Shown here: one piece after another, positions 1-5,182 of the stretch
How positions within the stretch are numbered: position 1 is the first letter of the stretch
How the letters are laid out: every line of letters begins with the position of its first letter
Source of the DNA: Candidatus Zhuqueibacterota bacterium
GTDB lineage: Bacteria > Zhuqueibacterota > Zhuqueibacteria > Thermofontimicrobiales > Thiofontviventaceae
DNA length: 5,182 nt
NCBI GenBank assembly: GCA_014729735.1
Contig: WJJN01000573.1
Coordinates: forward strand, 1-5,182
Direction: 5' to 3'
Position numbers and translations under genes: made by a program
Notes under the pieces: model-generated
The model's database searches: none
Told to the model about the DNA's origin: nothing
What the model saw: the letters and a program-made list of their open reading frames with translations, nothing else

Positions 1-53
1 AGAAATAGAAAATCGTCGAATCGACTAAAATTTTCAATCAATAATTTTCCCAT
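1..53 (-). CDS. 5' end of an unidentified minus-strand gene, cut by the left window edge
   Basis: The reverse strand reads an ATG (complement of 51-53) followed by 17 open codons to the window edge: MGKLLIENFSRFDDFLF. A strong Shine-Dalgarno sequence, AAGGAGAG, ends only a few bases before the ATG, which is better spacing than at any other gene here, so the start is well supported even though almost all of the protein is missing. The N-terminus has a short amphipathic or hydrophobic character, with many Phe, Leu and Ile residues, but 17 residues are too few to name a family or to decide between a membrane and a soluble protein. The gene is co-oriented with the lipid kinase and PpiD-like genes. 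A terminator hairpin (257-282) lies between them, so it probably has its own promoter in the spacer to its right. Function unknown. Confidence 0.6.
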   Translation of the reverse strand, partial: MGKLLIENFSRFDDFLF

Positions 54-56
54 TTT

Positions 57-64
57 CTCTCCTT
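57..64 (-). promoter_or_regulatory. Ribosome binding site of the left-edge gene
   Basis: The reverse strand reads AAGGAGAG, with five bases between GGAG and the ATG at 53-51. This site is the main evidence that the short open frame at the left edge is a real gene start. Confidence 0.6.
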
Positions 65-93
65 AATATTGAAAACTAAAATATCAAGCAGAT

Positions 94-110
94 GTTAACA
101 AAACGTTAAC
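94..110. repeat. Paired GTTAAC palindromes, possible operator
   Basis: Two copies of the self-complementary hexamer GTTAAC (94-99 and 105-110) are separated by AAAAC, giving a centre-to-centre distance of 11 bp, about one helical turn. They lie 41-57 bases upstream of the start codon of the left-edge minus-strand gene, where a promoter or operator would be expected. The arrangement is seen directly. Binding by a dimeric regulator is inference. I found no convincing -35/-10 pair for that gene, only weak matches. Confidence 0.35.
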
Positions 111-256
111 TTTTATTGAAATATCAGTGACAAAAGGAAACATTATTGGTTAAATTTCATTTGAGTTCAATGCAAGAAGAACATACTCGACGCATGTCTC
201 AATTTACGAAATTTCTTGATGAAAGGGAGGCAGTGTGGATTCTTACAGTAAATAAG

Positions 257-282
257 AAAGCCGTGCAGGGTACACGGCTTTT
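257..282 (-). terminator. Intrinsic terminator of the isomerase-lipid kinase operon, bidirectional
   Basis: Positions 257-265 (AAAGCCGTG) pair perfectly with 273-281 (CACGGCTTT) around a 7-base loop. One further G-T wobble (256/282) can extend the stem. On the minus strand the stem is followed by TTTCTTATTT, a usable U-rich tail, and it sits 30 bases past the stop codon of the lipid kinase gene. On the plus strand the stem ends in TTTT, so it could also stop rightward transcripts. No plus-strand gene is visible upstream, so the minus-strand role is the one supported by context. Confidence 0.75.
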
Positions 283-312
283 CAAAATCTCTAATTGTAC
301 TATGCCATTCAT

Positions 313-1224
313 TTAATATATTACGCGCAGGCTTTGGGGAATAATCTCACATTCAATCCGATGACCCTCGGTACACAATAACTCGCCGTCGAAATGAGCG
401 ATCAAATTATCTTCCGATTCAATCACGACTTTCTTTGCCTGGAGCACGCGGGTGCAATCTTGTTCCACATGTGTTCCTTTCATGAAATGAGGAACGAGTT
501 TTAGCATTTCCAATTTTCCCACTTCTTCTACGATGCAAATATCAAACAATCCGTCATCTATTTTGGCGCCGGGCGTCATGAAAAAGCCACCTCCCTCGCG
601 TGCGCCGTTGGCTATTGAAATCTGGATCGTCGAAAGCTCCAGTTTTTCGCCGTCGTAATCCACTGTGACGCGCGTTGCTTTATTTGAGACAAAAATTGAT
701 TTCAACACTACCGGCAAATAGAGCGCCATGCCACGAAGCCGTTTGAACTTGCGGGCTTCCACAGTTACAACGCCATCGAAGCCTATGCCCATTTGATTAT
801 CGAAATATCGGGGCGGCTGATCATCGAGCGTTAATTTGCCCAGATCGACGACTTTTGCCTGTCCTTTGGCTATTCTTCGGCAGGCTTCCTGCAAATCCGA
901 AGGCATTCCCACATTGAAAGTAAAATCACTGCCCGAGCCGGTCGCCAGCAGTGCCAACATGCCACCAGGATGTCCGTTATTTTTTGCAGCCATCAATCCG
1001 TTGATGACTTCATTAGTGGTGCCATCTCCCCCAGCAGCAACAACGGTATCAAAACCGTTTGTCACTGCTTCTTCTGCAATTTCCGCAGCGTGCCATGTTC
1101 TTTCGGTTCGCTGCAATTCAAACTCGACCTTTTCTTCTTCAAAGAAACGACAAATATCTGTTTCAGCTTTAGCACTATATCCCCGCCCAGCCACAGGATT
1201 CAATACAACTTTGATTTTTTTCAT
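313..1224 (-). CDS. Diacylglycerol kinase-like lipid kinase (YegS/DgkB/BmrU family)
   Basis: This 303-residue protein has the usual length and layout of the bacterial DAGK_cat lipid kinases, which transfer phosphate from ATP to diacylglycerol or a related lipid at the cytoplasmic face of the membrane. Visible motifs in order: N-terminal VVLNPVAGRG (6-15); the nucleotide-binding GGDGT loop (65-69) followed by NEVINGL; the ATGSGSDF segment (94-101); NQMGIGFDGVV (143-153); GAREGGGFFMTPGAKIDDG (207-225); and the C-terminal HFDGE (277-281) that contributes to the active site. No signal peptide or transmembrane helix is seen. In the ATGSGSDF segment the Asn common in relatives (GTGND or GSGND) is Ser99. 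The exact lipid substrate cannot be read from sequence; phosphatidylglycerol, diacylglycerol and sphingoid-type substrates all occur in the family. The gene follows the PpiD-like gene by 18 bases and is probably cotranscribed with it. The start at 1224 gives MKKIKVVLNP, a typical family N-terminus. Confidence 0.9.
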   Translation of the reverse strand: MKKIKVVLNPVAGRGYSAKAETDICRFFEEEKVEFELQRTERTWHAAEIAEEAVTNGFDTVVAAGGDGTTNEVINGLMAAKNNGHPGGMLALLATGSGSDFTFNVGMPSDLQEACRRIAKGQAKVVDLGKLTLDDQPPRYFDNQMGIGFDGVVTVEARKFKRLRGMALYLPVVLKSIFVSNKATRVTVDYDGEKLELSTIQISIANGAREGGGFFMTPGAKIDDGLFDICIVEEVGKLEMLKLVPHFMKGTHVEQDCTRVLQAKKVVIESEDNLIAHFDGELLCTEGHRIECEIIPQSLRVIY

Positions 1225-1234
1225 GAATGGGCTG

Positions 1235-1244
1235 TTCTCCTTTT
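1235..1244 (-). promoter_or_regulatory. Ribosome binding site of the lipid kinase, overlapping the upstream stop codon
   Basis: The reverse strand reads AAAAGGAGAA. Its first bases are part of the TAA stop (1245-1243) of the PpiD-like gene, and GGAG lies 12 bases before the kinase ATG, slightly longer than usual. The overlap suggests that ribosomes finishing the isomerase help initiate on the kinase (translational coupling, inferred). Confidence 0.6.
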
Positions 1245-3063
1245 AATAGAACATATAGCGATAATCTTTAATATCAGCCTGCTCCTTCATCGAGCTGATC
1301 CATGCTGTGTAAACGGCTCGTCGTTTTTCATCCAACTTCTGTTGGCGCAAATTATCTTTTGCAAGATTAAAATCGCTCTCATCGAACTCTTGCTTTTCTT
1401 CCAGCCGAATGATGTAATATCCGGCAGCCCCTTCGACCGGAGCAGATACTTCTTTTTCAGATAATGAAAAAGCCGTACCGTTGAAATTCACATCCCTGCC
1501 GATTCCCGGAATGCTTCCGTCCAGACTGAAAAAGTCCGTTGTCTTAATTTCCAGTGAATCGCTTGCAGCCACCCGTTCCATATCTTCCGGCATCTGAATC
1601 CGTTCACGGATCGCCGTTGCAACCTGCTTTGCTTTTTCGAATTGTTTCTCCCGGCGAACTCTACTGGTAATGATTTGTTTCACTTCCTCAAGTGGTTTCG
1701 TACCCTCCTCCTGGATATCGATCAATTGATACACAAGATAGCCTTTGTCATCCACTAAATAGACTCGGCTTGTATTTCCTTCTCCTGTATTGAATGCACT
1801 CATTGAGATTCGCTTATTCATACCGATGCCCGGAATGAAACCGGTATCCGTAAAGTAATCTGTGGTATCGATTTTCAGATTCTCCACCTCCGCGAGTGCA
1901 TCAAATCCCTCTTCATCGACATTTTCAGCAAAATAATCGGCATTTTGCTTCGCCTCTTCCTGCGTCCGCCGCGATGCTTTATACTTCAGCAAAATGTGCC
2001 GTGCCTTAACCTGTTCTTCGCCGTTCTCTGTTCTTTTATCTTCGACTTTGATAATGTGAATACCAAAGTTCGATTTCACCGGACCGACGACTTCTCCTGC
2101 TTCCGCGGCAAAAGCAGCTTCTTCAAAGGGTTTTACCATCGCTCCTTTGCCAAAATAACCGAGATCACCGCCATTTTCAGCCGAGCCCAAATCATCGGAA
2201 TAGGTTATGGCTAACTCCGCAAAATCAGCACCCGCACGGGCACTATCCAGCATAGTTCGAGCGAATTCTTCAACCTCTGCACTATCCTGTGAAGATGGCG
2301 TTGTCGGAAAAAGAACGTACCGGATCTTCCGCTTTTCGACTTCCTTGTATTCTTCGATATGCTCTTTGTAATATTCTTCTACATCCTTTTCCGTAATCTG
2401 GTCATCCGGAATGATGTATTCATTCGGATCGAAAGAGATATAACTGACTTTCATTTTCTGATTGCGGCGGATATATTCCTGTTTCAGCTCTGCCTCTGTC
2501 AACCGCACAGTGGAAAGAACTTCGTTTTCCAGCTTTTCCATTGGAATGAGAATGCGCAGATAATCTTCGACAAATTTCCAAAACTGATCGTTGCCGGGAC
2601 TGGCTAACGCTGCCTGCAATTTCTGCGGATCGAATTCATTGTTTTCATTCTGGAAATTGGGATTCATCCGCAAATAAGGATGCGGATTTGTGAATAGATA
2701 ATACCTGATCTCCTCAGTCGTTGCAGAAAGTCCAAGTTCTTCGATCATCTGACGTTTTAAAATATCCTGAATCAGTGATTCCCACACCTGGTTTTCTATT
2801 TGCTGTACTTGGTATCCTTCGGGTTCCTTGTTGTTTCGCTGGCGGTATGCCTCCAGCTCTCCGTTGTATGCCCGCGAAAATTGCTCATACGATACTTCCT
2901 CTCCATTCACAACAAGAATCGTATCCGGCTTTCTACCCGAAAGAATATCCATAATATTCGCGCCACCAACAAGTCCACCAATTGTCATACTGGCTACAAA
3001 CATGACAAGTAGAAAGAACAGGATGATATGCATGTTTGCACGCATTTTGTTCATTACTGCCAT
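1243..3063 (-). CDS. ppiD: PpiD/SurA-type membrane-anchored peptidyl-prolyl isomerase (periplasmic foldase)
   Basis: This 606-residue protein is close to E. coli PpiD in length and architecture. PpiD is an inner-membrane-anchored periplasmic chaperone near the Sec translocon. A short basic N-terminus (K6, R8) precedes one hydrophobic helix (about 12-34), giving an N-in, C-out topology. A SurA-like N-terminal chaperone region follows (about 45-200, starting ILVVNGEEVSYEQF). A parvulin domain spans about 243-343, with FAELAITYSDD, NGGDLGYFGKGAMVKPFEEAAF and FGIHIIKV. This domain has RYVLF (248-252) where parvulins usually have a HIL-type strand, while His336 is kept. A separate ARHILLK (354-360) opens a second, degenerate unit, and two similar segments with SIPGIG or FIPGIG follow (about 399-485 and 507-592). 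Isomerase activity is therefore uncertain; the parvulin domain of E. coli PpiD is itself reported to be inactive. The start at 3063 is chosen over Met4 and Met7 because GAGGAG lies 10 bases before it. First gene of an operon with the lipid kinase. Confidence 0.85.
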   Translation of the reverse strand: MAVMNKMRANMHIILFFLLVMFVASMTIGGLVGGANIMDILSGRKPDTILVVNGEEVSYEQFSRAYNGELEAYRQRNNKEPEGYQVQQIENQVWESLIQDILKRQMIEELGLSATTEEIRYYLFTNPHPYLRMNPNFQNENNEFDPQKLQAALASPGNDQFWKFVEDYLRILIPMEKLENEVLSTVRLTEAELKQEYIRRNQKMKVSYISFDPNEYIIPDDQITEKDVEEYYKEHIEEYKEVEKRKIRYVLFPTTPSSQDSAEVEEFARTMLDSARAGADFAELAITYSDDLGSAENGGDLGYFGKGAMVKPFEEAAFAAEAGEVVGPVKSNFGIHIIKVEDKRTENGEEQVKARHILLKYKASRRTQEEAKQNADYFAENVDEEGFDALAEVENLKIDTTDYFTDTGFIPGIGMNKRISMSAFNTGEGNTSRVYLVDDKGYLVYQLIDIQEEGTKPLEEVKQIITSRVRREKQFEKAKQVATAIRERIQMPEDMERVAASDSLEIKTTDFFSLDGSIPGIGRDVNFNGTAFSLSEKEVSAPVEGAAGYYIIRLEEKQEFDESDFNLAKDNLRQQKLDEKRRAVYTAWISSMKEQADIKDYRYMFY

Positions 3064-3073
3064 AATCTAAAAT

Positions 3074-3079
3074 CTCCTC
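3074..3079 (-). promoter_or_regulatory. Ribosome binding site of the PpiD-like gene
   Basis: The reverse strand reads GAGGAG, with 10 bases to the ATG at 3063. Met4 and Met7 would lie 19 and 28 bases away, so this site favours the first Met as the start. Confidence 0.6.
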
Positions 3080-3103
3080 ACAAGCTTTAGGATAACTAAC
3101 ATC

Positions 3104-3140
3104 TTAATTATATAAATTGTAAATATAGTGATATAATTAA
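3104..3140. repeat. Perfect 10-bp inverted repeat in the divergent intergenic region
   Basis: TTAATTATAT (3104-3113) is exactly complementary to ATATAATTAA (3131-3140), with 17 bases between. The left arm contains the candidate -10 of the minus-strand operon. A third copy, in the same orientation as the left arm, lies at 3211-3220. The repeat may be a regulator site, or a by-product of AT-rich sequence. Confidence 0.4.
3107..3112 (-). promoter_or_regulatory. Candidate -10 element for the isomerase-lipid kinase operon
   Basis: The reverse strand has an exact TATAAT here, placing a transcript start near 3100 and leaving a leader of about 36 bases with the GAGGAG site inside it. No good -35 is present at 16-18 bp; the best option, ATATCA at 3134-3129, matches three of six. 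The region is very AT-rich, so a chance TATAAT is quite possible. Confidence 0.3.
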
Positions 3141-3170
3141 AAAAATGCAAGATGTTTTTAAACTTTAACC

Positions 3171-3199
3171 TTGACATTTTGTCATAACTATGTTATATT
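3171..3199 (+). promoter_or_regulatory. Sigma-70-type promoter of uvrB
   Basis: A perfect -35 TTGACA (3171-3176) is followed by a 17-bp spacer and TATATT (3194-3199), a five-of-six -10. TGT directly precedes the -10, making it an extended -10 as well. Transcription should start near 3206, giving a leader of about 55 bases to the uvrB ATG. This is the best promoter in the window and it points at uvrB. Confidence 0.75.
3172..3196. promoter_or_regulatory. Two abutting 13-bp palindromes over the uvrB promoter, possible operator
   Basis: TGACATTTTGTCA (3172-3184) and ATAACTATGTTAT (3184-3196) are both palindromes with 5-bp arms and 3-bp spacers. They share one base and are centred 12 bp apart. 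Together they cover most of the -35, the spacer and the start of the -10, so a bound protein would block RNA polymerase. Neither matches the classical LexA boxes of E. coli (CTGT-N8-ACAG) or Bacillus (GAAC-N4-GTTC). The palindromes are seen directly; their regulatory role is inferred. Confidence 0.35.
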
Positions 3200-3210
3200 T
3201 ACATTGATCG

Positions 3211-3222
3211 TTAATTATATAA
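3211..3222 (+). repeat. Direct copy of the TTAATTATATAA element in the uvrB leader
   Basis: TTAATTATATAA here repeats 3104-3115 exactly over 12 bases, 107 bp away. It falls just downstream of the predicted uvrB transcription start. The sequence is low in complexity, so chance is not excluded. Confidence 0.35.
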
Positions 3223-3260
3223 GATTACAAAAAATTAAATATTTATAAGCACTAAAACAA

Positions 3261-5182
3261 ATGGCAACTTTTGAAATAATATCCGACTATAAACCTCAGG
3301 GAGATCAACCGCGCGCAATCGAAGAGCTAACAAATGGTGTGATACGAGGTGATAAATTTCAAACGCTGCTTGGAGTCACCGGTAGCGGCAAAACATTTAC
3401 AATGGCACATTTGATTGCAAATATTGGCAGACCGGCGCTCATTCTTTCGCATAATAAAACACTGGCAGCACAGCTTTTCGGAGAGTTTAAAAGCTTTTTT
3501 CCCAATAATGCTGTGGAGTATTTCATCAGCTATTATGACTACTACCAACCGGAAGCGTATGTTCCAACGACAGATACATACATCGAAAAAGATACATCAA
3601 TCAATGATGAGATCGACCGGCTGCGTCTGAAAGCTACCAGTGCGTTGTTGGAAAGGGACGATGTAATTATTGTCGCATCGGTCTCCTGCATTTACGGATT
3701 GGGATCGCCGGAGGATTACAGGCAGATGTTATTGATCCTTAAAAAAGGTCAGATCATTGAAAGAAATCATATTCTGCAAAAATTAATCGATATTCAATAT
3801 TTCAGAAATGATTTTGAATTTACACGAGGCACATTTCGCGTCCGTGGGGATGTCATTGAAATCATTCCTGCGTACGAAGAAGAAGCTGTACGCATCGAAA
3901 TGTTCGGAAATGAGATCGAAAATATTTCCATTGTCGATACGCTGACCGGCGAGATCAAGGATCGTAAAAATACAGTCGCAATCTATCCTGCTAAACATTA
4001 CGTAACGACCCACGAGCGCATGCAGGATGCGATAAAGACTATAAAAATCGAACTGGACGAGCGGTTGAATTATTTCCGGACGAATAATAAACTGCTCGAA
4101 GCACAACGCCTCGAAATGCGTACCAATTACGATCTCGAAATGATGCAGGAAATCGGTTTTTGTTCGGGAATTGAAAATTATTCCCGACATCTCACCGGAA
4201 GGGATCCCGGAGAACGACCGTATACCCTGCTGGACTTTTTCCCAAAAGATTTTTTGATGTTCATTGATGAGTCGCATGTAACCCTGCCGCAGGTGCGGGG
4301 CATGTATCATGGCGACCGCTCGCGCAAGGAAACGTTGGTGGAGCATGGCTTCAGGCTGCCCTCCGCACTGGATAATCGCCCGATGAATTTTAATGAATTT
4401 GAAGAAATGCTGGATCAGGTGGTGTTTGTTTCTGCGACTCCGGGAGAATTCGAGTTGGAAAAGAGTGGCGGTGTTGTGGTAGAGCAGATCATCCGTCCCA
4501 CCGGTTTGATGGACCCGGAAATCGAGGTTCGCCCAATTAAGGGACAGATCGATGATCTGATCGGAGAAATAAAAAAGCAGATTGAAAAAAACGAGAGAAC
4601 ACTGGCACTGACACTTACTAAACGCATGTCCGAAGATTTAACGGATTATCTTTCCGACATCGGCATCAAAGTTCGCTATTTGCATTCCGAGATCAATGCG
4701 CTTGACAGAGTGGAAATTCTGCGCGATTTACGGCTCGCCGAGTTCGATGTGCTGGTCGGTATCAATCTGCTGCGGGAAGGGATCGATCTGCCGGAGGTTT
4801 CGCTGGTGGCAATCCTCGATGCAGATAAAGAAGGCTTCCTTCGCTCGGAAGTCTCGCTGATGCAGATCGCCGGGCGAGCGGCGAGAAATGTCGGCGGCAA
4901 AGTCATTTTCTATGCAGATACCGTCACCAATTCCATGAAGAAAACAATCGATGAAACCAATCGACGGCGGATCATTCAGCAGAAATATAATGAAAAACAT
5001 AATATCACGCCGCAAACGATCTACAAATCGATCCAGGAAGTGATGAGCAGTACAAGGGTTGCAGACGAAAAAATCGAGAAATGGGGAACAAAAAAGGGAT
5101 CTCGCCGGAAGGACCTGGAAAAATTATCTTTGCTGGAAAAAGAAGAGTTAGCCGACCGCCTGGAGAAAGAAATGAAAACCGC
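3261..5182 (+). CDS. uvrB: UvrABC system protein B, excinuclease subunit (3' end cut by the window)
   Basis: The frame is open for 640 codons with no stop before the window edge. UvrB proteins are usually about 660-680 residues, so only the end of the C-terminal UVR motif, entered at LEKEMKT (634-640), is missing. UvrB receives damaged DNA from UvrA, verifies the lesion with its helicase-like core and recruits UvrC for dual incision in nucleotide excision repair. Visible motifs: DYKPQGDQPRAI (9-20); Walker A GVTGSGKT (38-45); the beta-hairpin aromatics SYYDYYQPEAYVP (90-102) that pass between DNA strands; ASVSCIYGLG; GTFRVRGDVIEI; CSGIENYSR; Walker B-type DESH (336-339); VSATPG (390-395); LTKRMSEDLT; GINLLREGIDLPEVSLVAILDADKEG; and motif VI QIAGRAARN (535-543) with both arginines. 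All catalytic landmarks are intact. The start at 3261 fits the family N-terminus, but no Shine-Dalgarno sequence precedes it, unlike the other three genes here. The gene is transcribed divergently from the PpiD-like operon. Confidence 0.97.
   Translation, partial: MATFEIISDYKPQGDQPRAIEELTNGVIRGDKFQTLLGVTGSGKTFTMAHLIANIGRPALILSHNKTLAAQLFGEFKSFFPNNAVEYFISYYDYYQPEAYVPTTDTYIEKDTSINDEIDRLRLKATSALLERDDVIIVASVSCIYGLGSPEDYRQMLLILKKGQIIERNHILQKLIDIQYFRNDFEFTRGTFRVRGDVIEIIPAYEEEAVRIEMFGNEIENISIVDTLTGEIKDRKNTVAIYPAKHYVTTHERMQDAIKTIKIELDERLNYFRTNNKLLEAQRLEMRTNYDLEMMQEIGFCSGIENYSRHLTGRDPGERPYTLLDFFPKDFLMFIDESHVTLPQVRGMYHGDRSRKETLVEHGFRLPSALDNRPMNFNEFEEMLDQVVFVSATPGEFELEKSGGVVVEQIIRPTGLMDPEIEVRPIKGQIDDLIGEIKKQIEKNERTLALTLTKRMSEDLTDYLSDIGIKVRYLHSEINALDRVEILRDLRLAEFDVLVGINLLREGIDLPEVSLVAILDADKEGFLRSEVSLMQIAGRAARNVGGKVIFYADTVTNSMKKTIDETNRRRIIQQKYNEKHNITPQTIYKSIQEVMSSTRVADEKIEKWGTKKGSRRKDLEKLSLLEKEELADRLEKEMKT

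Noticed and set aside
1..28. C-terminal tail of a plus-strand gene (frame reading EIENRRID then stop)
   Set aside because: Eight codons carry no evidence, and the opposite strand of the same bases has a convincing gene start with a Shine-Dalgarno sequence.
223..282. AAGGGAGG followed by a seven-codon GTG frame (235-255) and a terminator, resembling a leader-peptide attenuator
   Set aside because: On the plus strand nothing lies downstream except the antisense strand of the lipid kinase, so there is no gene to attenuate. The hairpin is explained as the terminator of the minus-strand operon.
170..316. 48-codon plus-strand open frame (MQEEHTRRMSQF start) in the left spacer
   Set aside because: It has no ribosome binding site, reads straight through the terminator hairpin at 257-282, and runs into the convergent end of the lipid kinase. 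The composition does not look protein-like, and I recognise no family.
836..1464. Plus-strand open frames of 136 and 164 codons (836-1246 and 970-1464)
   Set aside because: They are antisense to the lipid kinase and the PpiD-like gene, which have full family motifs. Their translations look like reverse-complement shadows, with no family resemblance.
3132..3137. Exact TATAAT on the plus strand as an extra uvrB promoter
   Set aside because: No -35-like hexamer lies 16-18 bp upstream, and the sequence is simply the inverted arm of the AT-rich repeat. The TTGACA-N17-TATATT promoter downstream is far better.
3064..3260. Classical SOS box upstream of uvrB
   Set aside because: I looked for CTGT-N8-ACAG and for GAAC-N4-GTTC in the divergent region and found neither. 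Only the non-matching palindromes reported as a finding are present.
3783..4346. 187-codon minus-strand open frame inside uvrB
   Set aside because: It lies wholly antisense to strongly conserved uvrB sequence, and its translation shows no recognisable domain. It is a by-product of uvrB codon use.

Overview
This is an ordinary chromosomal window from a Gram-negative-type bacterium of moderate-to-low G+C. It holds two complete genes and two genes cut by the window edges. The membrane-anchored PpiD-like periplasmic foldase points to a two-membrane cell. The protein sequences, including the IPGIG-bearing C-terminal region of the foldase and the 'QIAGRAARN' form of UvrB motif VI, look to me like the Bacteroidetes/Chlorobi/Calditrichota/Marinimicrobia side of the tree. 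That placement is an impression from reading and was not tested by a search.

Layout from left to right. Positions 1-53 carry the first 17 codons of a minus-strand gene, with a good ribosome binding site, that runs off the left edge. A spacer of about 260 bases follows. It holds a paired GTTAAC motif (94-110) and a strong bidirectional hairpin terminator (257-282). Next is a two-gene minus-strand operon, transcribed right to left: a PpiD/SurA-type peptidyl-prolyl isomerase (1243-3063), then a YegS/DgkB/BmrU-type lipid kinase (313-1224). The two are 18 bases apart, and the kinase ribosome binding site overlaps the isomerase stop codon. From 3064 to 3260 there is an AT-rich divergent intergenic region. 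It contains a near-consensus sigma-70 promoter for uvrB, two abutting 13-bp palindromes lying over that promoter, and three copies of a 10-bp AT-rich element. From 3261 to the right edge, uvrB runs on the plus strand. It is complete except for roughly the last 25-30 residues of its C-terminal UVR motif.

Functionally, the left operon is an envelope unit, pairing folding of exported proteins with phosphorylation of a membrane lipid or lipid-like substrate. uvrB is the damage-recognition helicase of nucleotide excision repair. The genes share an intergenic control region but no obvious pathway. I found no mobile element, CRISPR array, RNA gene or clearly novel system. The points most worth a second look are the architecture around the uvrB promoter and the duplicated, rearranged C-terminal half of the PpiD-like protein.
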